Shown one piece after another: positions 44,538-53,974 of a DNA stretch of 64,000 nt (its first letter is position 1; every line of letters starts with the position of its first letter). A program made the translations under genes and the position numbers. Source of the DNA: Olivibacter domesticus. GTDB lineage: Bacteria > Bacteroidota > Bacteroidia > Sphingobacteriales > Sphingobacteriaceae. A model generated the notes under the pieces. That model was not told the DNA's origin. It did not search any database and was given only the letters and a program-made list of their open reading frames with translations. The stretch covers positions 558,001-622,000 of the forward strand of contig NZ_FOAF01000001.1 in the NCBI RefSeq assembly GCF_900109575.1, read 5' to 3'.

Positions 44538-45725
44538 ATGAAAATCAAATCAATTTTATTAGCTGCACTGTTATTAGGCTCAACCGGCGCTTTTGCTCAA
44601 AAAGGAGAGCTTAATAAGGCGAAAAGTAAATATAGTTCTTTTGCTACTTTAACAGGAGGAGCTGTCGAAAAACTACCTGAACTTGCAATGAAAGAGTTGG
44701 GTGAAGCAAAAGAAGCTATTGATAAGGCAGCAGCTCATGAAAAAACAAAGGATCTTCCAGAAACATGGACTTATCTGGCTTTGATTAATTCTGAATATGC
44801 TATTATTAACCAAAAGGCAGGAAAGGCTCCTGAGGGAGAAACTTCTTACAAAGCTGCTGGCGAGGCTTTTTTAAAGGCTAAAAGCTTAAATGAAGGCTCA
44901 GAAGATGCTGAAATTAAGGGGAATATGGAGCGTGCCGGAAGCTTACTAGCCAATTATGAGATTGGTAACGGTGTGAAAGCATTTGAAACCAATAGTTTTG
45001 AAGCGGCTTATACTGCATTTAATAATGGATTAAAGTACATGCCTGGCGATTCAATTTTGACACTTTACGCTGGTATCGCTGCGCAAAACAGTCAAAAATA
45101 TGATGAAGCGATCGATAAATTTAAGCAGTTGATTCCAAAAAGTGCTGATGCTTATCTAAATTTATCAGATGCCTATTTACGCAAAGGAGATACTACATCA
45201 GCTGTTCAATATATTGATGAGGCAGCATCTAAGTTCCCTGACAGCGCTAAAATAGTCAATCAAAAAATTGTGTTGAATATAACTACCGGAAAAAGTGAGA
45301 AAGTAATCAGTGATATTGAAGCACAGATGGCAGCGGATCCTAAAAATGGTGATCTTCCTTTTTACTTGGGATATGCATATGAATCAATTAAGCAACCTGA
45401 AAAAGCTCTTGCCGCTTATAAAAAAGGAACCGAAGCGAAACCAGACGATGCAAGAAATTATGGAGCAGCTGCAGCGATTATTTTGAATCAGGCAAGAGAT
45501 GTTTATAATGCAGCGAGTGGAATTCCTACTAATAAAGAAGCTGAATATAAAGCTAAATTGCAAGAGGCTTATACAATAGCTGATACTGCTTTACCCTATT
45601 TGCAAAAAGCAACAGAGTTGGATGCAAAATCAAAAGGTTATTGGGAAAATATGCGTTTTTATTATCAGTTAAAAGGTGATGATGCGAAAGCAAAAGAAAT
45701 TACTGAAAAGATGAATGCACTATAA
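44538..45725 (+). CDS. Secreted TPR-repeat protein, second of a pair
   Basis: A 395-aa exported protein with signal peptide 1-20 (GAFAQ) and TPRs including ILTLYAGIAAQNSQKYDEAIDKFKQLIPKSADAYLNLSDAYLRKGDTTSAVQYIDEA and LPFYLGYAYESIKQPEKALAAYKKGTEAKPDDARNYGAAAAI. Similar design to the gene before it, suggesting divergent duplication, though overall sequence similarity is modest. A strong terminator follows at 45749, closing the gyrA-TPR-TPR unit. Confidence 0.9.
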   Translation: MKIKSILLAALLLGSTGAFAQKGELNKAKSKYSSFATLTGGAVEKLPELAMKELGEAKEAIDKAAAHEKTKDLPETWTYLALINSEYAIINQKAGKAPEGETSYKAAGEAFLKAKSLNEGSEDAEIKGNMERAGSLLANYEIGNGVKAFETNSFEAAYTAFNNGLKYMPGDSILTLYAGIAAQNSQKYDEAIDKFKQLIPKSADAYLNLSDAYLRKGDTTSAVQYIDEAASKFPDSAKIVNQKIVLNITTGKSEKVISDIEAQMAADPKNGDLPFYLGYAYESIKQPEKALAAYKKGTEAKPDDARNYGAAAAIILNQARDVYNAASGIPTNKEAEYKAKLQEAYTIADTALPYLQKATELDAKSKGYWENMRFYYQLKGDDAKAKEITEKMNAL

Positions 45726-45748
45726 TTTTTTATCACCAACAGATATAG

Positions 45749-45782
45749 GGGCTGCAATTCTAACGGATTGCAGCCTTTTTTT
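45749..45782 (+). terminator. Rho-independent terminator after the TPR pair
   Basis: GGCTGCAAT (45750-45758) pairs perfectly with ATTGCAGCC (45767-45775), loop eight, followed by seven T (45776-45782). Confidence 0.92.
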
Positions 45783-45823
45783 AGATATATTCATGACCAT
45801 AATCGGCGGCGACCTATATATTA

Positions 45824-46789
45824 TTAAATGATACCCTCTTTTAGAAGATCATGTAAATGAATTATTCCAAAGTAAGCACCTTCTTTTACAGCTAGTAATT
45901 GCGTGATATTATTATTTCGCATCATATCTAAAGCGTGAACGGCTAGTTCTTTATAATCGATAACTTTTGGTTTTTTACCCATGATATCCGATGCCCTTAA
46001 CTGTTCGATACGTTGATGCTGTTCCAGCATTCTTCTAATATCCCCATCGGTGATAATGCCTGCAATTTTTGAATTGTCTACTACTGCTACAGCCCCCAGT
46101 CTATTCTTAGTTATTTCAACCAATACCTCTTTAATTCCTGTGGTTGAGCTTACCTGCGGTTTTGTATTGTGACTAGCTAGATCCTCCACTTTTAAATATA
46201 ACCTTTTGCCAAGTGCACCACCGGGATGATATTTTGCAAAATCATCGTTAGTAAAAGACCGACACTCCAATAAACAGATCGCTAAGGCATCTCCCATAGC
46301 CAATTGAGCCGTAGTACTGGTAGTAGGAGCAAGGTTTAAAGGGCATGCCTCTCTTGTCACCGTAGTGTCCAGTATAAAATCTGCTTGTTCTGCTAAGAAT
46401 GATTTTGTATTTCCAACCATTGCGACTATCTTTGCGCTGGAATTTTTTAGCAGTGGTACAAGCACCTTAATTTCAGGAGTATCTCCACTTTTAGAAATTG
46501 CTATGACAATATCGTCTTGTTGTATCATTCCTAAGTCGCCATGGATAGCGTCGGCCGCATGCATAAAGATGGCCGGTGTGCCGGTTGAATTCATGGTAGC
46601 GACAATTTTCTGTGCTATTATGGCACTTTTACCAATTCCGGTTATAATTACTCGTCCTTTTATGTCGAGAATGGCAAAAACAGCATTAATGAATTCGTCG
46701 TTGATATTTTTAGTCAAATTTGTGATGGCCTCTGCTTCAAGCTTTAATGCATTAATGGCAATATTTTCAATGTCGGATTTGGTTTTCAC
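45824..46789 (-). CDS. kdsD: D-arabinose 5-phosphate isomerase (KpsF/GutQ family)
   Basis: Interconverts ribulose 5-phosphate and arabinose 5-phosphate, the first step to Kdo of lipopolysaccharide. The SIS domain (about residues 30-170) shows ITGIGKSAIIAQKIVATMNSTGTPAIFMHAADAIHGDLGM and IAISKSGDTPEI; two CBS domains follow (about 200-320), with GIITDGDIRRMLEQ. The gene lies divergent from recQ, with kdsA (the next Kdo step but one) 2.4 kb away, a reasonable functional grouping. Confidence 0.96.
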   Translation of the reverse strand: MKTKSDIENIAINALKLEAEAITNLTKNINDEFINAVFAILDIKGRVIITGIGKSAIIAQKIVATMNSTGTPAIFMHAADAIHGDLGMIQQDDIVIAISKSGDTPEIKVLVPLLKNSSAKIVAMVGNTKSFLAEQADFILDTTVTREACPLNLAPTTSTTAQLAMGDALAICLLECRSFTNDDFAKYHPGGALGKRLYLKVEDLASHNTKPQVSSTTGIKEVLVEITKNRLGAVAVVDNSKIAGIITDGDIRRMLEQHQRIEQLRASDIMGKKPKVIDYKELAVHALDMMRNNNITQLLAVKEGAYFGIIHLHDLLKEGII

Positions 46790-46823
46790 GAATATTTTTT
46801 ATTAATTTTAGTAAGAATTAAGG

Positions 46824-46831
46824 CAAATTTA
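46824..46831 (-). promoter_or_regulatory. Candidate -7 box for kdsD
   Basis: Minus-strand TAAATTTG followed by C matches TAnnTTTGY, 35 bp before the kdsD ATG. No obvious -33. Confidence 0.42.
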
Positions 46832-46886
46832 TGTTATTTTGAGCAGTAAAAAGACATAAGCCTTTCTTTAATTTTTTGGAAGGACA

Positions 46887-49076
46887 ATGGAGATAGAAAA
46901 AACATTATTTGACAATTTGCAGAATTTTTTTGGCTTTGATACGTTCAAAGGAGACCAAGAAGCCATTATAACTAATATTCTGCAAAAGAAAGACACATTT
47001 GTGATCATGCCGACCGGTGGGGGGAAATCGATATGCTACCAATTGCCGGCATTAATGAGCGAAGGGACTGCTGTTGTAATATCACCACTGATTGCATTAA
47101 TGAAAAACCAGGTTGATCAGTTGAGAGCTTTTGGGGGGACAGATAGCATAGCACATTTTTTAAATTCATCACTTAATAAAAGCGATATTACCAGGGTAAA
47201 GCAAGATGTACTGGATGGTAAAACAAAATTACTTTATGTAGCACCCGAATCTTTAGCAAAAGCCGATAACATTGAGTTTTTAAAACTCATCACGGTTTCT
47301 TTCGTAGCAGTAGATGAGGCACATTGTATTTCTGAATGGGGGCATGATTTCAGACCTGAATATAGGAAAATTAGACAAGTAATAAATGGTATTGGAAATG
47401 ATATACCTATTATAGCTTTAACAGCCACAGCAACTCCAAAGGTACAATCGGACATTCGTAAAAATCTGCAAATGAACGATGCAACCTTATTTAAGTCGTC
47501 CTTTAATAGGCCCAATCTATACTATGAAGTAAGGCCGAAAAATAACGTTGTAAAAGAGATTGTTCGTTTTATTAAAAACAATGCTACTAAATCCGGTATC
47601 ATTTATTGTTTGAGTCGTAAGAAAGTAGAAGAGATAGCAGAAGTTTTGAATATTAATGGCATTAAAGCTTTACCCTATCATGCAGGTTTGGATGCAAAAA
47701 CACGTGCAGATACGCAGGATAGGTTTTTGATGGAAGATGTTGAAGTAATTGTAGCTACGATTGCTTTTGGTATGGGCATAGATAAGCCAGATGTCAGATA
47801 TGTTATTCACCATGATATTCCCAAAAGCATGGAAGGATATTATCAGGAAACTGGTAGAGCTGGACGCGATGGCGGAGAAGGTGTTTGTGTAGCCTTCTAT
47901 TCTGAAAAAGATATAGAAAAGCTTACCAAGTTCATGAAAGATAAGCCTGTTTCGGAAAGAGAAATAGGAACACAGATATTAAAGGAAGTTATTGATTATT
48001 CTGAATCCTCAGTTTGTAGACGAAAACAGATTCTTCACTACTTTGGTGAAAATTTCAATGAAACTGGTTGTAATAATATGTGCGACAACTGCAATAGTCA
48101 TCGCGCACAATTTGACGCGGAAGATTCGTTACATAAAGTATTGAGTTTCATTAAAGAACAGGGAGAAAAATTTGACGATTTTCACATCATAAATGTGATG
48201 ATTGGTCAGAATAATCAACCTGTATCCTCTTACAAGCACGATATACATCCTTTTTTTGGATCAGGAAAGGAAGAAGGACTTACTTATTGGAAATCATTGC
48301 TCCGCCAGTCGGTATTAAATAATTTTCTTTCAAAAGATATAGATAATTATGGGTTATTAAAGCTTACAAGAGGAGGATTGGACTTTATCAATAATCCTTA
48401 TTCCATTAAATTTTACATGAATAACCCAATGGAAAAAGGAGAGGAGGAAGGGGAAGAAACGCCATCGCACGGTGGGGGAGCCCTTGATACACAATTGCTT
48501 CAAATGCTAAAAGATCTGCGTAAGAAGATTGCAAAAGCAAAAGGCTTGCCTCCATTTGTAATATTTCAGGATCCTTCCCTTGAAGAGATGTGTACACATT
48601 ATCCGATAACAATTGATGAGTTAAAGCAGATTCATGGAGTGGGAGGGGGAAAGGCAGTTAAATTTGGTGGTCAATTTGTTAGTTTAATCAAAACTTATGT
48701 TGAAGAAAACGATATTGATAGACCCGTTGACCTCGTAATTAAGGGTACAGCGAACAAGTCTGCTTTGAAAGTTTCCATCATTCAGAACATTGATAGAAAA
48801 ATCGGATTGGATGATATCGCTTCAGCGAAAGGCATTTCTTATGAAGACATCTTAAGAGAAGTGGAATCTATTGTAAATTCGGGCACTAAATTAAACCTCA
48901 ATTATTTTATTGATGAAATGATAGATGGCGATCGTCAGGATGAAGTATTTGATTATTTCCGTACTGCAGAAATTGATTCCATCGATAGCGCATTAAAGGA
49001 CCTAGGTACAGAAGATTACACATTTGAAGAAATTCAGCTTATGCGAATTAAATTCATGTCAGAACTGGGGAATTAA
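46887..49076 (+). CDS. recQ: ATP-dependent DNA helicase RecQ
   Basis: 3'-5' DNA helicase for recombination and repair (729 aa). Motif I is MPTGGGKSICYQLPAL, motif II DEAHC (AVDEAHCISEWGHDFRPEY), motif VI YYQETGRAGRDG. The RQC zinc site is present (four Cys: SSVCRRKQILHYFGE ... GCNNMCDNCNSH), and an HRDC-like domain follows (LLQMLKDLRKKIAKAKGLPPFVIFQDPSLEEMC). The last about 120 residues are an extra helical C-terminal extension typical for this phylum. Confidence 0.96.
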   Translation: MEIEKTLFDNLQNFFGFDTFKGDQEAIITNILQKKDTFVIMPTGGGKSICYQLPALMSEGTAVVISPLIALMKNQVDQLRAFGGTDSIAHFLNSSLNKSDITRVKQDVLDGKTKLLYVAPESLAKADNIEFLKLITVSFVAVDEAHCISEWGHDFRPEYRKIRQVINGIGNDIPIIALTATATPKVQSDIRKNLQMNDATLFKSSFNRPNLYYEVRPKNNVVKEIVRFIKNNATKSGIIYCLSRKKVEEIAEVLNINGIKALPYHAGLDAKTRADTQDRFLMEDVEVIVATIAFGMGIDKPDVRYVIHHDIPKSMEGYYQETGRAGRDGGEGVCVAFYSEKDIEKLTKFMKDKPVSEREIGTQILKEVIDYSESSVCRRKQILHYFGENFNETGCNNMCDNCNSHRAQFDAEDSLHKVLSFIKEQGEKFDDFHIINVMIGQNNQPVSSYKHDIHPFFGSGKEEGLTYWKSLLRQSVLNNFLSKDIDNYGLLKLTRGGLDFINNPYSIKFYMNNPMEKGEEEGEETPSHGGGALDTQLLQMLKDLRKKIAKAKGLPPFVIFQDPSLEEMCTHYPITIDELKQIHGVGGGKAVKFGGQFVSLIKTYVEENDIDRPVDLVIKGTANKSALKVSIIQNIDRKIGLDDIASAKGISYEDILREVESIVNSGTKLNLNYFIDEMIDGDRQDEVFDYFRTAEIDSIDSALKDLGTEDYTFEEIQLMRIKFMSELGN

Positions 49077-49174
49077 AAGAGCATAGATAATAAAACGTCA
49101 AGCAGCAAGATAAAGCCGTTCTAATGTTAATAGGTAGGTTTTTTTCTTGATACTTATGTCTTGATACTTATATC
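49077..49174. repeat. Repeat cluster F between recQ and kdsA
   Basis: AGCAAGAT after the recQ stop and four heptamers at 49147-49174: TTGATAC, TTATGTC, TTGATAC, TTATATC. Same TTGATAC unit as cluster B; no 33-bp block here. Confidence 0.75.
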
Positions 49175-49199
49175 TTTACATCCAAATACTAAAAATATA

Positions 49200-50015
49200 A
49201 TGATTATAAATTCTTTAGCTGGAATAAAACATGGCAATTCTAGCAATTTTTTTCTAATGGCTGGGCCATGTGCTATTGAAGGTGAAGAGATCGCTTTACG
49301 CATTGCCGACCGTATTGTTCATATAACAGATAAATTAAATATTCCTTATATTTTCAAGGGTTCTTATCGTAAGGCGAATCGTTCCCGTGTTGATTCTTTT
49401 ACCGGAATTGGAGATGAAAAGGCACTTAAGATACTGCAAGAGGTAAAGAATACCTTTGGCGTTCCAACGGTTACCGATATTCACGAAAGTCATGAAGCCG
49501 AAATGGCGGCTCATTATGTAGATGTGTTGCAAATACCTGCTTTCTTGTGCCGACAAACAGAATTATTGGTAGCTGCAGGAAAAACAGGAAAAGTTGTAAA
49601 CATAAAAAAAGGCCAATTCTTGTCGGCCGAATCTATGCAATTTGCCGTGGATAAGGTAATAGAAACTGGTAATGATAAGGTCATTCTGACAGATAGGGGG
49701 AATACTTTTGGATACCAAGATTTAATAGTCGATTTCCGAGGAATTCCAGTAATGAAATCTTTTGATGTTCCGGTGGTGATGGATTGTACACATTCCTTAC
49801 AGCAACCAAATCAAAGTACAGGGGTGACCGGCGGGAAGCCTGCCCTAATAGAGACAATCGCAAAAGCTGCGATAGCCGTCGGTGCAGACGGTCTTTTTAT
49901 TGAAACACATCCAGACCCCGCCAATGCTAAATCCGATGGTGCGAACATGTTACATCTGGATTTGCTGGAAGAGCTGCTTGTTAAGCTAACTCGGATAAGA
50001 GAGGCCCTTTTATAA
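49200..50015 (+). CDS. kdsA: 2-dehydro-3-deoxyphosphooctonate aldolase (Kdo-8-P synthase)
   Basis: Condenses arabinose 5-phosphate and phosphoenolpyruvate to Kdo 8-phosphate. Start set at ATG 49200, giving 271 aa and the family N-terminus; the upstream TTG at 49161 lies in heptamer repeats. Key blocks: LMAGPCAIEGEE, FKGSYRKANRSRVDSFTGIG, LCRQTELLVAAGKTGKVVNIKKGQFLS, and VVMDCTHSLQQPN. It acts downstream of KdsD, encoded nearby on the other side of recQ. Confidence 0.96.
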   Translation: MIINSLAGIKHGNSSNFFLMAGPCAIEGEEIALRIADRIVHITDKLNIPYIFKGSYRKANRSRVDSFTGIGDEKALKILQEVKNTFGVPTVTDIHESHEAEMAAHYVDVLQIPAFLCRQTELLVAAGKTGKVVNIKKGQFLSAESMQFAVDKVIETGNDKVILTDRGNTFGYQDLIVDFRGIPVMKSFDVPVVMDCTHSLQQPNQSTGVTGGKPALIETIAKAAIAVGADGLFIETHPDPANAKSDGANMLHLDLLEELLVKLTRIREALL

Positions 50016-50048
50016 AATACCCAGGAGGAATAGAAAATATTAAAAATA

Positions 50049-50996
50049 TTATTGCTGTTGCTGTTGGTTACCCATTGGATTATTATCTAAATATTCAGGA
50101 ATCAAAAACGGATCACGTCTTTTAACTGCGTTTGTTTGTTCAAAAGACTTTCCGTCTTCGTAACGGATGGAAACATGGACAGAAAGTGACTGATGGCAAT
50201 TGCCTCGAAAGGTTCCTTTGACGGGAGAGCAATCTTTAAAGCTCCTGCCTATCGCTAATTTAACGTGATAATTCGTTACCCAGGTATTATTTGTAGGATC
50301 AATCCCCGCCCAACCAAATTGTGGGATATAGGCTTCAATCCACGCGTGTGTGGCACCCTCACCACGCATATCGGTTTTATTCGGACAGATGTATCCGCTT
50401 ACATAACGACAAGGGATATTTAGTGTTCTAAGTATTTGTAACATTAAATGAGCGAAATCTTGACATACTCCTGCTTTATGCTGAAGAATTTCATCAATAG
50501 TTGTTTCAATGTCCGTGATACCTTGCACATATTTAAAATGTTTAAATATATAACTGCTACATTTTTCAACAGCTTGTGCTACACTTAAGTTGTCTTGCGT
50601 AATACTAGTTGCTATTTCATTAATCAGTTGCTGATTTCTTATTTTTTCTGACTTCATTAATTCAATAAGGTACAAGTTTTTAGAAGCCTCTATGCTTAAC
50701 TGCGTGAAATCACTATGAAAATTCACTTGGATTAAATGTGGGGAGGTGGTTCTAACGGTGAGATGATTTTCTACCACCAACTCCTGGTGGGGATGTAATA
50801 TCGAGAAAGTGGCTACTTTATTTTTCCAATAATCTGTGTAAATATGCAGGATAGGTGAGTAGCTGATATTTAGATCCTGATTTAGCAATTCTTGTTCTTT
50901 ACAGATATAAGGGAAAATACGAATCTCGTTTATACTTTCAATCACTGGTTTTTCATAAGTGTATTTAGTGATATGAGTTATTGTGTAGATAGCCAT
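50049..50996 (-). CDS. Transglutaminase-like cysteine protease-fold protein
   Basis: Third gene of the ATP-grasp / alpha-E / transglutaminase operon. The N-terminal 90 residues form the bacterial transglutaminase-like N domain (MAIYTITHITKYTYEKPVIES); the catalytic triad lies in AGVCQDFAHLMLQILR (Cys), GATHAWIEAYIP (His) and AGIDPTNNTW (Asp). It probably cleaves or forms amide bonds in a peptide made or used by the operon. It ends with a Gln-rich tail. It follows alpha-E by 16 bp. Confidence 0.92.
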   Translation of the reverse strand: MAIYTITHITKYTYEKPVIESINEIRIFPYICKEQELLNQDLNISYSPILHIYTDYWKNKVATFSILHPHQELVVENHLTVRTTSPHLIQVNFHSDFTQLSIEASKNLYLIELMKSEKIRNQQLINEIATSITQDNLSVAQAVEKCSSYIFKHFKYVQGITDIETTIDEILQHKAGVCQDFAHLMLQILRTLNIPCRYVSGYICPNKTDMRGEGATHAWIEAYIPQFGWAGIDPTNNTWVTNYHVKLAIGRSFKDCSPVKGTFRGNCHQSLSVHVSIRYEDGKSFEQTNAVKRRDPFLIPEYLDNNPMGNQQQQQ

Positions 50997-51012
50997 GGCA
51001 GAAAGATTTTAT

Positions 51013-51948
51013 TTAATAGGAGAAAAAAAGTAACCTCAATTTTGTATTAAAACTATGTAAATCTTGTTTAAGCTCCTGGAAAAATTGTTTAATATCCGTT
51101 TCCATAAGGGATGACGGTTCAGTGAAGCGTATCTTGCTATGGATTCTTCCAAAAGTTCTTAAGAGGTCTGGAACCTCCGGACTGCTGTTTTCTTTAATAA
51201 GTATAGCCAACGAACGTTCTATCTGGTTCAATCCATATATCACGGAGTGCGGAAAATCGGCATTAAATATTACCTGTTGAAGTATTTGCAAGTTATGCTT
51301 TGAACTTCTATAACCTTTGAGGTATGCTTCATAACCGGCCAATGATAAAAGTAGAAAACGCCAATTGGTAATATCTTGTTCCTTTGATAAGTCGTAATCA
51401 AATAATTCACATTGCTTATCAGTGAGGACAAGCGCTTCAATGCTACGCTCAACAAACTTTCCTAATTTCATTACATTCCAACCCGTTCCTCTCTGCATTG
51501 TCACATCCGCAACGCCAGCGTACATCATGCTGTGTTTTAAGAATAAATCAATGATTTCTAATGCATCTGAGCTGGCTAATTTAAGCTTTACAAAAGGTCT
51601 ATTGGTTAAGTGATAGATAGAATTTACTTCCTCCCAAACCTCTCTAGTAATATGATCCTGGATACCTCGTGCGTTTTCACGTGCACGATGAATAATGTTT
51701 TTAGTTGAATTCTCATTGCTATTATCCAGCAATAAGTAGTGTAGCGCTGCATAACTATCATTCTCAAAGAGCTCGGCCTTTTCATCCTGCAAATCACTAA
51801 AAGCCTGTAGGATAGGTTTCCAATTACCGCTGTTAATGTTTTTATCAAGTGAGTATATATAATGCGTTCTGGCTACACGAAGCATTTCTTCTACACGTTC
51901 CATATACCTACTTAACCAGAATAAGGAATCTGCTATTCTACTTAACAT
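51013..51948 (-). CDS. Alpha-E domain protein
   Basis: Helical 'alpha-E' (DUF403) protein of 311 aa, function unknown but nearly always next to a circularly permuted ATP-grasp. Typical start MLSRIADSLFWLSRYMERVEEMLRVARTHYI and late block HPHSVIYGLNQIE-type sequence (PHSVIYGLNQIERSLAIL). It may be a binding partner or carrier in the ligation step. Start is 2 bp after the ATP-grasp stop. Confidence 0.94.
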   Translation of the reverse strand: MLSRIADSLFWLSRYMERVEEMLRVARTHYIYSLDKNINSGNWKPILQAFSDLQDEKAELFENDSYAALHYLLLDNSNENSTKNIIHRARENARGIQDHITREVWEEVNSIYHLTNRPFVKLKLASSDALEIIDLFLKHSMMYAGVADVTMQRGTGWNVMKLGKFVERSIEALVLTDKQCELFDYDLSKEQDITNWRFLLLSLAGYEAYLKGYRSSKHNLQILQQVIFNADFPHSVIYGLNQIERSLAILIKENSSPEVPDLLRTFGRIHSKIRFTEPSSLMETDIKQFFQELKQDLHSFNTKLRLLFFSY

Positions 51949-51950
51949 AT

Positions 51951-53411
51951 TTAATTACTTGTTGGGTTATCAATGATCCACGTATCTTTACTGCCTCCGC
52001 CTTGAGAAGAATTAACTACTAATGAACCTTCTGTTAAGGCTACTCTAGTTAAACCACCAGGCACGAGCTTAATACCTTGAGGACCGTATAGTGCGTAAGG
52101 ACGGAGGTCCACATGCCGAGGTTGTATTTTGCCGTTAATAAAACAGGGAACGGTACTTAATTGAATAATGGGTTGCGCAACGTAATTCCGTGGATTTTTC
52201 TCTATTTCAGCCTTTGCTTTCAGCCAATCACGTTCATTTATTGAGTTTCCCATAATCATTCCATATCCACCCGATTGGTTCGTGTTTTTTATAACCAGGT
52301 TGTTGATGTTTGATATAGCGTATTTAAGTGCCTCAGGATCGCTAAGTTGGTATGTAGGTATATTGTTTAGAATAGGTTCCTCATTTAAGTAGTACTTAAT
52401 CATTTCGGGCACGTAGGCGTATACCGCTTTATCATCTGCTACGCCATTTCCCACGGCATTAACAATGGCAACATTTCCCTTACGATAAGTACTTAATAAG
52501 CCAGGAACACCTAACAAACTATCTTGCTTGAAGACCAAGGGATCTAAATACTCGTCATCCACACGGCGATAAATAACATTAACTTGTTTCAATCCCTTTG
52601 TGGTTTTCGTATAAACTTTATGGTTATCAACAACCAGATCTCTTCCTTCAACCAAATCTACGCCCATTTGTTTGGCCAAGAAAGTATGCTCGTAATAAGC
52701 AGAATTAAATATGCCTGGCGTTAAGATAACGATATATGGATCAGCTATCTGAGAGGCTGCAAGCTCAAGTAAAATTTCATGTAAGAGCATAGGGTAGTGG
52801 GTTACGCTTCGCACATTAGAAGTAGAAAGTATATCGGGAAATATCCGTTTGGTTACTTCTCTATTTTCGAGCATATAGCTTACACCTGATGGTGTTCGCA
52901 AATTATCTTCTAACACATAAAATTTGCCATCGCTTCCTCTGATTAAATCTATACCCGATATGTGTACATAAATATCATGTGGTACTCGAATGCCATATGC
53001 CTCACGTGTATAATGAGGACAGCTAGCAATTAGCTCTAATGGCACAATACCATCATGGAGTATCTGTTGTTCATGGTAAATATCTTTTAGAAATAAGTTT
53101 AAAGCTTTTAAGCGTTGTATAATGCCTTTTTCAATTTCGTTCCATTCATCTCCGGTAATTATTCGCGGAATGATGTCGAAGGGAAAAATACGTTCAATAC
53201 CCTCGTTATTATTATAAACGGTAAATGTAATTCCCTGATTGAGGAATAGCTCACCAGCTAAACGATGCCTATTACTCATGCTATCAACATCCAGATTCTT
53301 TAACATCGAAAAGACATGACTGTATTGTTGTCTGATATTTTTTGAATCATACATCTCATCCCATGTATTTTCATGATATATGTATTCATTTAGAAAGTGT
53401 TCTTTCGACAT
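51951..53411 (-). CDS. Circularly permuted type 2 ATP-grasp protein
   Basis: ATP-dependent carboxylate-amine ligase family in which the ATP-grasp segments are permuted (486 aa). Metal/ATP residues are visible in DLIRGSDGKFYVLEDNLRTPSGVSYMLENR and in NVIYRRVDDEYLDPLVFK, with the nucleotide loop in LVIKNTNQSGGYGMIMG. Comparative genomics in the literature predicts amide-bond synthesis, possibly of a peptide modification; the product is unknown. First gene of a tight three-gene operon (gaps 2 and 16 bp). No Anbu protease gene lies adjacent. Confidence 0.95.
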   Translation of the reverse strand: MSKEHFLNEYIYHENTWDEMYDSKNIRQQYSHVFSMLKNLDVDSMSNRHRLAGELFLNQGITFTVYNNNEGIERIFPFDIIPRIITGDEWNEIEKGIIQRLKALNLFLKDIYHEQQILHDGIVPLELIASCPHYTREAYGIRVPHDIYVHISGIDLIRGSDGKFYVLEDNLRTPSGVSYMLENREVTKRIFPDILSTSNVRSVTHYPMLLHEILLELAASQIADPYIVILTPGIFNSAYYEHTFLAKQMGVDLVEGRDLVVDNHKVYTKTTKGLKQVNVIYRRVDDEYLDPLVFKQDSLLGVPGLLSTYRKGNVAIVNAVGNGVADDKAVYAYVPEMIKYYLNEEPILNNIPTYQLSDPEALKYAISNINNLVIKNTNQSGGYGMIMGNSINERDWLKAKAEIEKNPRNYVAQPIIQLSTVPCFINGKIQPRHVDLRPYALYGPQGIKLVPGGLTRVALTEGSLVVNSSQGGGSKDTWIIDNPTSN

Positions 53412-53697
53412 ATCAGTTGTATTTAATGATTATTTGATAATTTTAAGTAATTTTCGTTGTATTTGCAACAATAAAACATATAATATTTTAAATATTGTTC
53501 AATATATGTGTATAAATGTTAAAATACTTTAAATATATAACTTTTTTGACAGATATAATGAATTTTTATGTCTATATATCATGTGTTTTTTTAATTTTTT
53601 TAAGTTTAATGTTGGTGTTGTTGAAAAAAATAATATATTTTGTAGGAAATGTTGGAAAATAACTGGCGGATATTTCATTTAAGCCATTAGTCCGCTC

Positions 53698-53720
53698 AAA
53701 AAAGCCAAAAGAATGGCTTT
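53698..53720 (-). terminator. Terminator-like hairpin without an obvious gene
   Basis: AAAGCCA (53701-53707) pairs with TGGCTTT (53714-53720), loop six, and six consecutive A on plus (53698-53703) give a U tract on the minus strand. Nothing coding on the minus strand lies directly to the right. Confidence 0.5.
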
Positions 53721-53943
53721 ATATAAAATTGCTGCAAAAGTAATACGATTGATAGTCTTCTTATAAGGCTACTATATTATTCTTATAATTTATATTATGT
53801 TAAATAGAAATTTTTGAATAGTAATACACTCCTCTTAACGGTTCTATTACTAATAAGCGCATTGAATTGGGATTGCTTTATTTGGCGTTGTAATGACCCA
53901 TAGCTGAAAGAACAAATAATAAAAGCGTATTCTTTTAATTGCT

Positions 53944-53951
53944 TATTTTTG
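53944..53951 (+). promoter_or_regulatory. Candidate -7 box for the 82-aa ORF
   Basis: TATTTTTG matches TAnnTTTG, 23 bp before the ATG at 53975. In such AT-rich DNA a chance match is more likely; no -33 seen. Confidence 0.3.
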
Positions 53952-53974
53952 GGCCTTTCAAAAAATAAATTTAT

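Larger units (their letters stand above)
53412..53974. other. 563-bp very AT-rich divergent spacer
   Basis: Precedes the ATP-grasp operon (minus) and the small ORF at 53975 (plus). No coding frame. It contains a minus-strand terminator-like hairpin (53698-53720) overlapping a competing pair (53681-53688 with 53712-53719, and GCGGA 53666-53670 with TCCGC 53691-53695). These suggest an RNA end or a structured leader, but no matching promoter was found. Confidence 0.45.

Noticed and set aside
43343-45725. The two TPR genes as one frameshifted gene
   Set aside because: Each has its own signal peptide, start and stop and a 70-bp spacer; they are separate genes.
53412-53974. Possible prophage or insertion element remnant in the AT-rich spacer
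   Set aside because: No transposase or integrase fragment, no terminal inverted repeats or target duplication found by eye.
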